Part shown: piece by piece, positions 1 to 7,306 of the stretch
Layout: each line of letters begins with the position of its first letter
How positions within the stretch are numbered: the stretch's first letter is position 1
Source of the DNA: GWE2-42-39 sp034003625
GTDB lineage: Bacteria > Bacteroidota > Bacteroidia > Bacteroidales > Prolixibacteraceae
Length of the DNA: 64,000 nt
Assembly: GCA_034003625.1 (NCBI GenBank)
Contig: JAVEYG010000018.1
Span: forward strand, 1-64,000
Direction of reading: 5' to 3'
Position numbers and translations under genes: made by a program
The notes under the pieces: generated by a model
Database searches by the model: none
Told to the model about the DNA's origin: nothing
The model's input: only the letters and a program-made list of their open reading frames with translations

Positions 1-128
1 CGGCTTGCTTGTCACCCAATCAGGTTTTCCATTGTTGTTCAAAGTTTTTGTGGGCAATACATTCGAAGGAAAAACCATGTTGCCCGTAGTGGAAACATTT
101 GTCCGCGCACACCATCAGGTAAAACCGT
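1..128 (+). pseudogene. Truncated IS1634-like transposase fragment
   Basis: The frame starting at base 2 is open from the window edge and reads GLLVTQSGFPL, then GNTFEGKTMLPVVETF. This is the pattern of the central part of IS4/IS1634-type transposases (COG5421-like: LLVTxxGFPL, EGNxxExxTMLP). The match ends at about base 128, where the left inverted repeat of the IS1380-type element begins; the frame then runs into the inserted element and stops at 164-166. The gene was therefore interrupted by the later insertion. I found no continuation of it after the right inverted repeat, so the 3' part is lost or rearranged. The 5' part lies outside the window. Confidence 0.65.
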
Positions 129-143
129 TTATCCCAAATTACG
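129..143 (+). repeat. Left terminal inverted repeat of the IS1380-type element
   Basis: TTATCCCAAATTACG is the exact reverse complement of bases 1506-1520. The flanking bases do not continue the match. Confidence 0.8.
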
Positions 144-185
144 TGATATGCATTTCTAATGCTTAGCATTAGGCATATTTGGAGT

Positions 186-1510
186 ATGGGATTCGATATA
201 AGCTATACCAATCAAGAGATTACACCCTGGGGTGGAATGGTGTTTTTGCGCCAGATGTTGGACAAAATAGGGTTCAAATCGCAAATTGAGAACTGTATTG
301 ATTTGCCACAACCGAGATCAAACAGGGGTTACTCCCCAGTCTCAATTATTGAATCATTTATAGTGAGTATTTGGTGTGGGCCAATAGGTTCATGCACCCT
401 GAAGTTACCTGCCACGGTGGAGCTTTGAAGAATATCTTTGGCTGGAAACAATCTCCGGCGCAGGACGTTTACAAATGTTATTTTGCCAGGTTCACACAAG
501 GAACTAACCAACGGGTGAGCGACCACTTCTATTCCTGGATATTCAATTCGGTACAGTTTGATAATTACACTCTCGATTGTGGTTCATCGGTATTGACCCG
601 CTACGGAGAACAGCAAGGGGCCAAACAAGGATATAACCCACATAAGCAGGGCAGGGCATCGCACAATCCCATTATTGCCTTTGTTTCAGATGTCAAGCTG
701 GCAGCGAACCTGTGGTTAAGAAGTGGTAATACCGGATCGGCAGAAGGTTTTATTCCCTTTCTGGAAGATACTTTTACCAAGTTGCAGGGTAAAAACATCA
801 GCCTGCTACGCCTTGATAGTGGATTTTTTGGCAAAGATGTGTTTGATTATCTGGAAGAAAAAGAGAAGCCCATCAATTATATCGTTGCAGCACGTTTCTA
901 TGGACCAATCCAACGTATTATCGCTGGGAATCAGGTTTGGACAACACTGGATGAAGGCATTGAAATCAGTGAATTGCAATACAAAAGCCCATTGTGGGAC
1001 AAGCCGCGCAGGATGATCGTGGTCAGACAAAAAATTGAAAAACGTCCCAAAGCAGCAGGAAAAATGCGGAAGCTTTTTCAGGATGAAGATTATTACCGAC
1101 AGTACCGGTATTCAGCCTATATTACCAACCTGACCCTGTCTGCTGCCGATGTTTGGCGGCTTTACCGTGGACGTGGCGATGCCGAAAACCGGATTAAAGA
1201 ACTCAAATACGATTTTGGCTTTGACAGCTTTAACATGCAATCATTTTTCGGGACCGAAGCTGCATTGATCTTTGCCATGCTTGCCTATAACCTAATGGCC
1301 TTGTTCAGGCAGTTCCTGCTCAATTCAAAAGTCCAGCATACCTTATCAACACTGCGATACAGAACGTTTGCTATTGGTGCGTATTTCCAGAAAATCAACA
1401 ACAAATACACCCTCAAATTGAGCTTAAACATGAAACGAAGGGAATGGTTTGAAGGGTTATGGAACCAATCAAATCAAGTAAATCTACCTTTTAAGTTTTC
1501 TAATGCGTAA
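186..1510 (+). pseudogene. IS1380 family transposase, frameshifted
   Basis: DDE-type transposase of about 440 residues split over two frames. The first frame, from ATG 186, gives the N-terminus (DISYTNQEITPWGGMVFLRQM). The second carries the rest to 1510, including LDCGSSVLTRYG, NPHKQGRASHNPIIAF, LLRLDSGFF and the late AENRIKELKYDFGFDSF block typical of IS1380 transposases. The frames join at 375-382, where TGTGGGCC lacks one G compared with the expected Cys-Gly-Ala-Asn reading (SIWCG joins ANRFMH). A single-base loss in a G run, or a sequencing error there, explains it; programmed frameshifting is not usual in this family. An alternative upstream start at 159 is possible but the family usually begins near 186. 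Confidence 0.75.
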
Positions 1511-1520
1511 TTTGGGATAA
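1506..1520 (-). repeat. Right terminal inverted repeat of the IS1380-type element
   Basis: CGTAATTTGGGATAA, exact reverse complement of 129-143. It overlaps the last codons and stop of the transposase. Confidence 0.8.
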
Positions 1521-1612
1521 TCCCGCTGTGTACGCTTGTAATCTTCTTCCATAGTGTTACGCTTTTTTGTGTAACGCTATTTCAGGACGTGATAAAAAAC
1601 GTAATTAAAAAA

Positions 1613-1636
1613 GCCCCGCTTTGCGAGGCCTTTTTT
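1613..1636. terminator. Bidirectional rho-independent terminator
   Basis: A seven-position stem with one mismatch (GCCCCGC / GCGAGGC, loop TTT) has an A run on its left and six T on its right. It lies between the IS and the convergent 1706-2629 gene and could stop transcription from both. Confidence 0.65.
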
Positions 1637-1705
1637 GTGTCGTGAATTTTCAGGTCAGATGTTTTCATCACCCATCTGTTTGGGGAAAGTTGCTCCCCGA
1701 AAAAA

Positions 1706-2629
1706 TTAAAAACTGTCGGCTGCCCGGTAGGCGGCAATCAATGCCAGTTCCCCTTCTTTGCCTTTGATGCTTTTCCCGTGTTCGGCACATAAAACACCCT
1801 CATATCCTTTGTTGAAAATGTGCCTGAAAATATTTTTGTAATTGATCTCTCCGGTTCCCGGTTCGTTGCGCCCGGGATTATCGCCAATATGGAAAGCAGC
1901 AATATTTTCCCATGCCATATCAATATTAGGAATAATATTTCCTTCAGTAATTTGCTGATGGTACATATCGTTTACAATTTTACAACTGGGGTGATTTACC
2001 GCTTTACAAATCATATGTGCCTGCGGGATTTTGGTCAGAAACAGTCCTGGATGGTTTGTCCAGGCATTAAGGGGTTCCATCACCAATACTAATCCAATTT
2101 TTTCTACAATTTCGCAACACATGCGCATGGCATCAATAACATTTGCTGTTTGGTAATCCCATTCCAGTTTATCGTCGTAGCGGCCAGGTACAACCAACGC
2201 AGTTTTTGCTCCTGTCCGTTTTGCTACTTCGACACCCTCTTTCATTTTGTTTTTCAGCATGTCCATCATTTCGGGGTCGCGTGTCACCATCGATTTTACT
2301 TTGAAATCGGCATATAAAACAAACGGGCCAAGGTCCATGTTTCGTTTGTCAAGTTCACTGGCAATTTTTTCCTGCATGGCAGGTTCTTTTCCCATAAGGC
2401 CGTTATCAAATATGGCACGAAAACCCTGATCCGCTATAAACTTGATATTATCAATTGGATCTTTACCTGCATGTTCGTTAAAAGTACCGAGATGGGGTGC
2501 ATATTTTAATTTGAATTTAGCATCGTTCGATACTGTTCTTTCTGTAGCATAAGATGGCATTACTCCGGCAAGGCTTGTAACGGCAGCTCCGGCAAATGCA
2601 GCTTTCTTTAGAAAATTACGTCTTTCCAT
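1706..2629 (-). CDS. Exported TIM-barrel protein, hydroxypyruvate isomerase-like (AP endonuclease 2 superfamily)
   Basis: A protein of 307 residues. The N-terminus MERRNFLKKAAFAGAAV is a Tat-type signal (RRNFL, then a hydrophobic Ala-rich stretch, probable cleavage near SYA-TE), so the enzyme should act in the periplasm. The rest has xylose-isomerase-like TIM-barrel blocks: LGTFNEHAG near the start, VMEPLNAWTNHPG in the middle with a metal-binding Glu, then KIVNDMYHQQ, AAFHIGDNPGRNEPGTGEINY and LCAEHG. These match the Hyi family, which interconverts hydroxypyruvate and tartronate semialdehyde, but many relatives isomerise or epimerise other sugars, so the substrate is open. It is divergent from the dehydrogenase/epimerase pair at 2913-5091 and has its own well-formed promoter at 2663-2692. 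Confidence 0.8.
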   Translation of the reverse strand: MERRNFLKKAAFAGAAVTSLAGVMPSYATERTVSNDAKFKLKYAPHLGTFNEHAGKDPIDNIKFIADQGFRAIFDNGLMGKEPAMQEKIASELDKRNMDLGPFVLYADFKVKSMVTRDPEMMDMLKNKMKEGVEVAKRTGAKTALVVPGRYDDKLEWDYQTANVIDAMRMCCEIVEKIGLVLVMEPLNAWTNHPGLFLTKIPQAHMICKAVNHPSCKIVNDMYHQQITEGNIIPNIDMAWENIAAFHIGDNPGRNEPGTGEINYKNIFRHIFNKGYEGVLCAEHGKSIKGKEGELALIAAYRAADSF

Positions 2630-2662
2630 GATTATTTTTGTTGGGTTAAGTTTAATTTCGGA

Positions 2663-2692
2663 TAAAAATACGGAATTGAAATTTTACTACAA
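2663..2692 (-). promoter_or_regulatory. Bacteroidota-type promoter for the 1706-2629 gene
   Basis: On the minus strand TTG (2690-2692) is followed after exactly 19 bases by TATTTTTA (2663-2670), close to the Bacteroidota -33/-7 consensus TTTG-N19-TAnnTTTG. It sits about 35 bases before the start codon. Confidence 0.5.
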
Positions 2693-2912
2693 TGGGTGTG
2701 GCGATTTTTAATGTGTTGCTCCGAAGGTTGGCTCCCTCCGTATCCATAGCGAATACAAATGACTACACCGACGACTGTTCTATTCTGGTATGTTTTAAAA
2801 TTCAGGCACCATTCATTCAAAAAAGTTTTCTACTTTTACGTTTTAAGTAACATCGATGAGGGTTTATTTGCATGAGCCCTTTTTAACGAATAACCAATAA
2901 ACCGAAACGAAC

Positions 2913-4067
2913 ATGAATAGAAAATTACGCATGGGCATGGTCGGGGGCGGGAGCGATGCTTTTATCGGCGCGATTCACCGGCTTGGGGCCCTGATGGACA
3001 ACCAGATTGAACTTGTTTGCGGCTGTTTCAGTGTGAATCCTGAAATTTCTTTTTCATCCGGAAAATCTTATTTTCTTCCCGACAACCGCATTTATAAAAC
3101 CTATCCGGAAATGTTTGAGAACGAAGTCCGTCTCCCGGAGGGCGAACGCATGGATTTTGTGAGCATTGTCACCCCAAATTTTGTACACTTTGCCCCGGCA
3201 GTAATGGCTTTGGAAAACGGGTTTCACGTGGTAATTGACAAACCTATTACTTTCACGCTGGACGAAGCGCTCCAACTTCAGCAAAAACTGAAAGAGACCG
3301 GCCTGACACTGGCCCTGACACATACTTATTCGGGGTATCCGGCAGTAAAACACGCCCGGCAGATGGTGGCCAACGGCGACCTCGGAAAAATCAGAAAAAT
3401 ATTTGTCGAATACCCGCAAGGCTGGCTGGCCTCGAAAGTAGAAGACAGCGGAAATGCACAGGCATCGTGGCGGACCGACCCGAAACGATCGGGGAAAGCA
3501 GGTTGCATGGGCGATATTGGTACACATGCCCATCATTTGGCCGAATACATTACCGGCCTGAAAACCATAGAAATTTGTGCCGAACTAAATACGTTTGTTC
3601 CCGGTCGTCTGCTGGATGACGATGGCACTGTGTTATTGCGTTTTGACAATGGGGCAAGAGGGGTCTTAATGGCATCGCAAATCTGCACCGGAATGGAGAA
3701 TGCGCTGAAAATTCGTGTTTACGGAGAAAAGGGTGGTGTTGAATGGGCGCAGGAAGAACCCAATACGTTGTTAGTACGTTGGGCCAGCCGTCCTGCGGAA
3801 ATCATCCGTACCGGCACCGGTAACCATTATCCGTTGGGAACATTCAATACACGCACTCCCGGAGGTCACCCCGAGGGTTATCTGGAAGCGTTTGCCAATA
3901 TCTACCGGAACTTCTCGCTGACCGTCCGTGCTAAAATGAACGGCGTACAACCCAAGCCGGAATGGCTTGATTTCCCAGGCATTGAAGACGGAATACGTGG
4001 AATGCAATTTATCGACAGGGTGGTCGAGGCCGGGTACAACGATGCTGTAAAATGGGTGAAATTCTAA
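2913..4067 (+). CDS. Gfo/Idh/MocA family oxidoreductase, cytosolic
   Basis: NAD(P)-dependent sugar dehydrogenase family protein of 384 residues. The Rossmann start LRMGMVGGGSDAFIG is at the N-terminus; the conserved dinucleotide-side motif appears as DKP (residues about 110-112, after HVVI), and the catalytic-domain motif GDIGTHAHHLAEY (about residue 205) supplies the usual Asp/His pair. No signal peptide is present, unlike the other three members of this family in the window, so it should act in the cytosol. It lies 28 bases upstream of the sugar epimerase gene at 4096 and is surely cotranscribed. This pairing resembles E. coli YcjS/YcjR, which act on 3-keto-glycosides; the actual substrate cannot be read from sequence. 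Confidence 0.85.
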   Translation: MNRKLRMGMVGGGSDAFIGAIHRLGALMDNQIELVCGCFSVNPEISFSSGKSYFLPDNRIYKTYPEMFENEVRLPEGERMDFVSIVTPNFVHFAPAVMALENGFHVVIDKPITFTLDEALQLQQKLKETGLTLALTHTYSGYPAVKHARQMVANGDLGKIRKIFVEYPQGWLASKVEDSGNAQASWRTDPKRSGKAGCMGDIGTHAHHLAEYITGLKTIEICAELNTFVPGRLLDDDGTVLLRFDNGARGVLMASQICTGMENALKIRVYGEKGGVEWAQEEPNTLLVRWASRPAEIIRTGTGNHYPLGTFNTRTPGGHPEGYLEAFANIYRNFSLTVRAKMNGVQPKPEWLDFPGIEDGIRGMQFIDRVVEAGYNDAVKWVKF

Positions 4068-4095
4068 CAATTAAAAGCCAATAAAACAAATTATT

Positions 4096-5091
4096 ATGAG
4101 CAGACCAGTGACAATTTTTACCGGACAATGGGCCGACCTGCCTCTTGAAACAGTATGTCGCAAGGCAAAAAAATTTGGCTACGACGGGCTTGAACTATGC
4201 TGTTGGGGCGACCACATCGAAATCAATAAAGCCGACCAGGCATATTGTGACCGAAAAAAGGCTCTGTTAAAAGAATACGGATTGAAATTATTTGCCATTT
4301 CGTCGCATCTTGTCGGGCAATGTGTGTGCGACCACATTGATGAACGGCACAAAGGGATCCTGCCGGATTATATCTGGGGCGACGGTGACCCGGAAGGGGT
4401 ACGCCAGCGTGCTGCAAAGGACATGATCGAGGCCGGGCATGTGGCCAAACGGCTGGGGCTGGATACCGTGATTGGCTTTACCGGAAGTCCCATCTGGCAT
4501 ATGTTATATTCATTTCCTCCGGCATCGCAGGATTTGATCAATAAAGGATTTGGGGATTTTGCCCGGCGCTGGAAACCCATTCTGGATGAGTATCAGAAAA
4601 TTGGGGTGAAGTTTGCCATAGAAGTACATCCGACCGAAATCGCTTTCGATATTGAATCGGCCCGGCGTGCCTTGAAATCGCTGGATTATCACCCGGCTTT
4701 TGGCTTTAACTTCGATCCCAGTCATTTTGGGTACCAGGGGGTTGACTATGTACGGTTTATTTACGAATTTTCCGACCGAATTTTCCATGTCCATATGAAA
4801 GACGTGTACTGGAGCGATGTACCTGGAACGGTGGGCGTTTTTGGCGGGCATGTGGATTTTGGCGACAACCGGCGTTTCTGGAATTTCAGGAGCCTGGGCC
4901 GTGGAAAAATCAATTTCGAAAACATCATCCGTGCGCTGAACGATATCGGCTACAAAGGACCGCTTTCGGTTGAGTGGGAAGACAGCGGCATGAACCGTGA
5001 AGCAGGCGCTACCGAATCCTGCAAATTTGTTAAAAATGTCGATTTCGAGGCTTCAGATATTGCTTTCGATGCCGCGATGCAAAAAGATTGA
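4096..5091 (+). CDS. Sugar phosphate isomerase/epimerase family TIM-barrel protein
   Basis: A protein of 331 residues with no signal peptide. It shows the xylose-isomerase-like TIM barrel: FTGQWADLPLE, YDGLELCCWGDH (metal-side Glu), KFAIEVHPTEIAFD, GFNFDPSHFGYQG, HVHMKDVYW and LSVEWEDSGMNR. The Glu-Asp/His-Glu set along the barrel is the expected divalent-metal site of keto-sugar isomerases and 3-epimerases. It is the second gene of a two-gene unit with the Gfo/Idh/MocA enzyme at 2913-4067. Oxidation of a sugar at one carbon followed by epimerisation of the keto intermediate is the likely logic, as in the YcjS/YcjR pair; this is inference. A terminator follows at 5269. Confidence 0.85.
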   Translation: MSRPVTIFTGQWADLPLETVCRKAKKFGYDGLELCCWGDHIEINKADQAYCDRKKALLKEYGLKLFAISSHLVGQCVCDHIDERHKGILPDYIWGDGDPEGVRQRAAKDMIEAGHVAKRLGLDTVIGFTGSPIWHMLYSFPPASQDLINKGFGDFARRWKPILDEYQKIGVKFAIEVHPTEIAFDIESARRALKSLDYHPAFGFNFDPSHFGYQGVDYVRFIYEFSDRIFHVHMKDVYWSDVPGTVGVFGGHVDFGDNRRFWNFRSLGRGKINFENIIRALNDIGYKGPLSVEWEDSGMNREAGATESCKFVKNVDFEASDIAFDAAMQKD

Positions 5092-5268
5092 AGAAGCCAT
5101 TATTGAAGATCATACACGTAGAATTAAGGCCTGAAAATATATTTTAAAATATATTCCTTTGAATTTTTGCAGATATAGTTGGAAACTTCGGGAACAAGCG
5201 ATATTTTAGTATCACGTGGTACATATCTGCATATGGAGAGTGCCTTTTAACAATCCTTTTGAAACGAA

Positions 5269-5294
5269 AGCTACCTGGTCCGGGTAGCTTTTTT
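5269..5294 (+). terminator. Rho-independent terminator
   Basis: AGCTACC (5269-5275) pairs with GGTAGCT (5283-5289) around a seven-base loop and runs into a T tract. It is 178 bases beyond the epimerase stop. The AT-rich stretch between (5092-5268) holds a palindromic AATATATTTTAAAATATATT at about 5140 but no gene I can support. Confidence 0.75.
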
Positions 5295-5342
5295 ATGTCT
5301 CATTGCAAAAGCAGGTTTATATCGTCCACATTTTCCGATATC

Positions 5343-5642
5343 CTATTCACAAGTACAGCGATGCAGGCAATCGATAACCTGGCTCAATGTATCGTGTTTC
5401 AGGTAATAAAATGTATTTTTCCCTTCCCGTTTCGAGCACAAGACACCTTTATCTTTCAATATTCCCAAATGATGCGATGTGGTTGATTGTTCAATTCCGA
5501 GCAATTCATGTATTTCCGTAACTGTAAGCTTTTTCCCGCTTTCCAGATGCTTCAGAATGGCAATCCGCATTGGATGTGCCATTGCTTTTAACATGCTGGC
5601 AGCCATTTCAAGCCGGTCGATATCCATTTCCTGAAAGTTCAT
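5343..5642 (-). CDS. ArsR/SmtB family winged-helix transcriptional regulator
   Basis: A protein of 99 residues that is almost entirely one winged-helix domain: LKAMAHPMRIAILKHLES, the recognition region LLGIEQSTTSHHLGILKDKGV, then the wing SKREGKNTFYYL. The classical ELCVCDL metal-binding motif of ArsR/SmtB is absent, but the tail ends CLHRCTCE with three cysteines that could bind metal or sense redox state. Members usually repress a neighbouring metal, sulfur or stress gene. Here the neighbours are not obvious targets, so it may act elsewhere or on itself. Confidence 0.85.
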   Translation of the reverse strand: MNFQEMDIDRLEMAASMLKAMAHPMRIAILKHLESGKKLTVTEIHELLGIEQSTTSHHLGILKDKGVLCSKREGKNTFYYLKHDTLSQVIDCLHRCTCE

Positions 5643-5668
5643 GGTATGAATTTTTTATAAAACAAATG

Positions 5669-5676
5669 CAAATATA
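5669..5676 (-). promoter_or_regulatory. -7 promoter element for the ArsR-type gene
   Basis: TATATTTG on the minus strand matches TAnnTTTG exactly, 27 bases before the start codon. A good -33 TTG is not seen. Confidence 0.4.
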
Positions 5677-5784
5677 TAAATATTTAGTGCCATTTTGCAG
5701 AAAGAAACTACATGACAGATTTTTTTAGGATCAATAAAACACAGGAAGGAATAAAATCCAAAAGAAGAAGTCATTTTATTTTTT

Positions 5785-5792
5785 ATTTTTGA
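5785..5792 (+). promoter_or_regulatory. -7 promoter element for the polyprenyl synthetase gene
   Basis: TATTTTTG matches TAnnTTTG exactly, 19 bases before the start codon at 5812. The -33 part is weak. Confidence 0.4.
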
Positions 5793-5811
5793 ACGTGTAA
5801 AAACTGGCTGA

Positions 5812-6786
5812 ATGACCTCTTTGGACATTATTCAATCACCGATCAAAAAAGAGCTGAAAGACTTTGAAGCTTATTTTAAAGAATCAATTAAAAGCGACAT
5901 TCCTTTGCTGGAAATTATCGTTCGGTATATTCTCAGGAAAAAAGGGAAACAGATACGCCCTATGTTTGTGTTTCTTTCAGCTAAAATACTGGGTGAATTT
6001 AATGAATCCACCTTGCTGGCTGCATCGGGGATTGAGTTGTTGCATACGGCCACTTTGCTACACGACGACGTGGTGGATGAATCGTATGAACGACGGGGAA
6101 GTTTTTCGATCAATGCTCTATGGAAAAATAAGATTGCCGTGCTGGTTGGCGACTATATCCTGGCCCGGGGGATGCTCAACACACTTGATGAAAAAAAGTA
6201 CCGTTATTTGCACCTGATCAGCCGTGCGGTGAAAGATATGAGTGAAGGAGAAATCCTGCAGATGCGGAAAAGCCGAAAACTCGATATTGATTTTGACACA
6301 TATTTCGAGATCATCCGGAAGAAAACAGCTTCGCTGATCGCAACCAGTATGGCCATGGGGGCCGCTTCGGTGAGCGAAAACGAAGATTTGATTGAAGAAA
6401 TGTTCCGGATCGGGCTGGATGTGGGAATTGCCTTCCAGATAAAAGATGACATTTTCGATTATCAGTCGAAAGGAATTCTGGGAAAACCGACCGGGAACGA
6501 CATCAAGGAGAAAAAAATAACCCTGCCCCTACTCTATGTATTGGAACAATCATCGAAAGCAGAAAGGAGAAGAATTCTCGGGCTGGTTAAAAAAAAGAAC
6601 AAAAATGCGATAAACGTGAAGGAACTGGTCGACCTGGTAGCTACAAAAGGGGGCTTGGAATATGCTGAACAACGAATGAATGAATTCAAGGACAAAGCCA
6701 TTGCCCGTATCAGGCAACTTCCTGAAAATGAATCAAGGAAGGCTCTCGTTGAACTGGTAACTTATACCACTACCCGGAAAAAATAA
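5812..6786 (+). CDS. Polyprenyl synthetase (trans-isoprenyl diphosphate synthase)
   Basis: A protein of 324 residues that chains isopentenyl diphosphate onto an allylic starter to make the long isoprenoid tail of quinones. Both aspartate-rich motifs are present: LLHDDVVDESYERRG (first, about residue 85) and FQIKDDIFDY (second, about residue 215), with the substrate-binding GKQIRP near residue 50. The residue spacing is that of medium/long-chain enzymes (octaprenyl or solanesyl type). In a menaquinone-using Bacteroidota cell it would supply the menaquinone side chain. It stands alone between the ArsR gene and the His-rich protein gene. Confidence 0.9.
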   Translation: MTSLDIIQSPIKKELKDFEAYFKESIKSDIPLLEIIVRYILRKKGKQIRPMFVFLSAKILGEFNESTLLAASGIELLHTATLLHDDVVDESYERRGSFSINALWKNKIAVLVGDYILARGMLNTLDEKKYRYLHLISRAVKDMSEGEILQMRKSRKLDIDFDTYFEIIRKKTASLIATSMAMGAASVSENEDLIEEMFRIGLDVGIAFQIKDDIFDYQSKGILGKPTGNDIKEKKITLPLLYVLEQSSKAERRRILGLVKKKNKNAINVKELVDLVATKGGLEYAEQRMNEFKDKAIARIRQLPENESRKALVELVTYTTTRKK

Positions 6787-6853
6787 TTCCCGTTTATCCG
6801 TGATATTCTCATCCGGAAATTAATCATGCCCTGCTTTTTGAACCCCGTCCTAA

Positions 6854-6882
6854 TTGTTTATCTAAAATCATTTTTAATTTTG
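6854..6882 (+). promoter_or_regulatory. Promoter with very short leader
   Basis: TTG (6854-6856), 18 bases, then TAATTTTG (6875-6882). The ATG at 6889 lies only six bases after the -7 element, so the transcript would start at or next to the start codon. Confidence 0.4.
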
Positions 6883-6888
6883 CCGGCA

Positions 6889-7257
6889 ATGTTGAAACAC
6901 ATCCGCAAATATGTAAGGTTGGGGTTTGTATTGTTGCTCCCGGCGTATTTTGCAATACTGGCCAATTCGGTAATGAACCGGCATATCCATGTTTTGCCCG
7001 ACGGGATCATCATCACCCACGCTCACCCGTTTGCAAAAAATCCTGATGGTGAAAAACAAGCCAATCATCGGCACACCGGCAAGGATTTTATTTTCCTGCA
7101 AAGTTTCTGCATCGATTTTTACATAATTCCTGTTTATTCGTTCGATTTTATCAACTTTAAATATCGACAGGAGAACAATAACTTCCTGCCAGGATTTTTC
7201 CCGAAGGACATTTTCATTTTTAACAACTCGCAACGTGCGCCTCCTTGCATGGTATAA
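6889..7257 (+). CDS. Short His-rich exported or membrane-anchored protein
   Basis: A protein of 122 residues. I place the start at 6889 because it gives a clean signal/anchor segment (YVRLGFVLLLPAYFAILANS) right after a Lys/Arg-rich tip and sits just after a good promoter; an ATG at 6826 would lie upstream of that promoter. After the hydrophobic part the chain carries several histidines in MNRHIHVLPDG, THAHPF and NHRHTG, which could bind a transition metal. The C-terminal half is aromatic-rich. The TonB-dependent receptor gene begins 49 bases later, so a role in metal or metal-chelate uptake is plausible. I do not recognise a named family. Confidence 0.6.
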   Translation: MLKHIRKYVRLGFVLLLPAYFAILANSVMNRHIHVLPDGIIITHAHPFAKNPDGEKQANHRHTGKDFIFLQSFCIDFYIIPVYSFDFINFKYRQENNNFLPGFFPKDIFIFNNSQRAPPCMV

Positions 7258-7306
7258 CATTTTTAAGCGAGACCAAAAATCAAATTATCCAATCTTTAAA
7301 AATCAA

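Larger units (their letters stand above)
129..1520 (+). mobile_element. IS1380-type insertion sequence, about 1.39 kb
   Basis: A complete element bounded by perfect 15-bp inverted repeats (129-143 and 1506-1520) encloses a single DDE transposase read on the plus strand. Size and layout fit IS1380-family elements common in Bacteroidota. No convincing 4-bp target duplication is visible: the outer tetramers are CCGT on the left and TCCC on the right. This fits either a rearranged copy or slightly misplaced ends. The transposase is frameshifted, so this copy is probably immobile by itself. Confidence 0.75.

Noticed and set aside
125..1524. Target-site duplication of the IS1380-type element
   Set aside because: The flanking tetramers CCGT and TCCC do not match, and shifting the ends inward gives only inverted, not direct, repeats.
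2632..2820. Open frame of 62 residues on the minus strand between the isomerase and the Gfo/Idh/MocA gene
   Set aside because: It covers the promoter of the 1706-2629 gene, has no protein-like pattern and no signal or domain.
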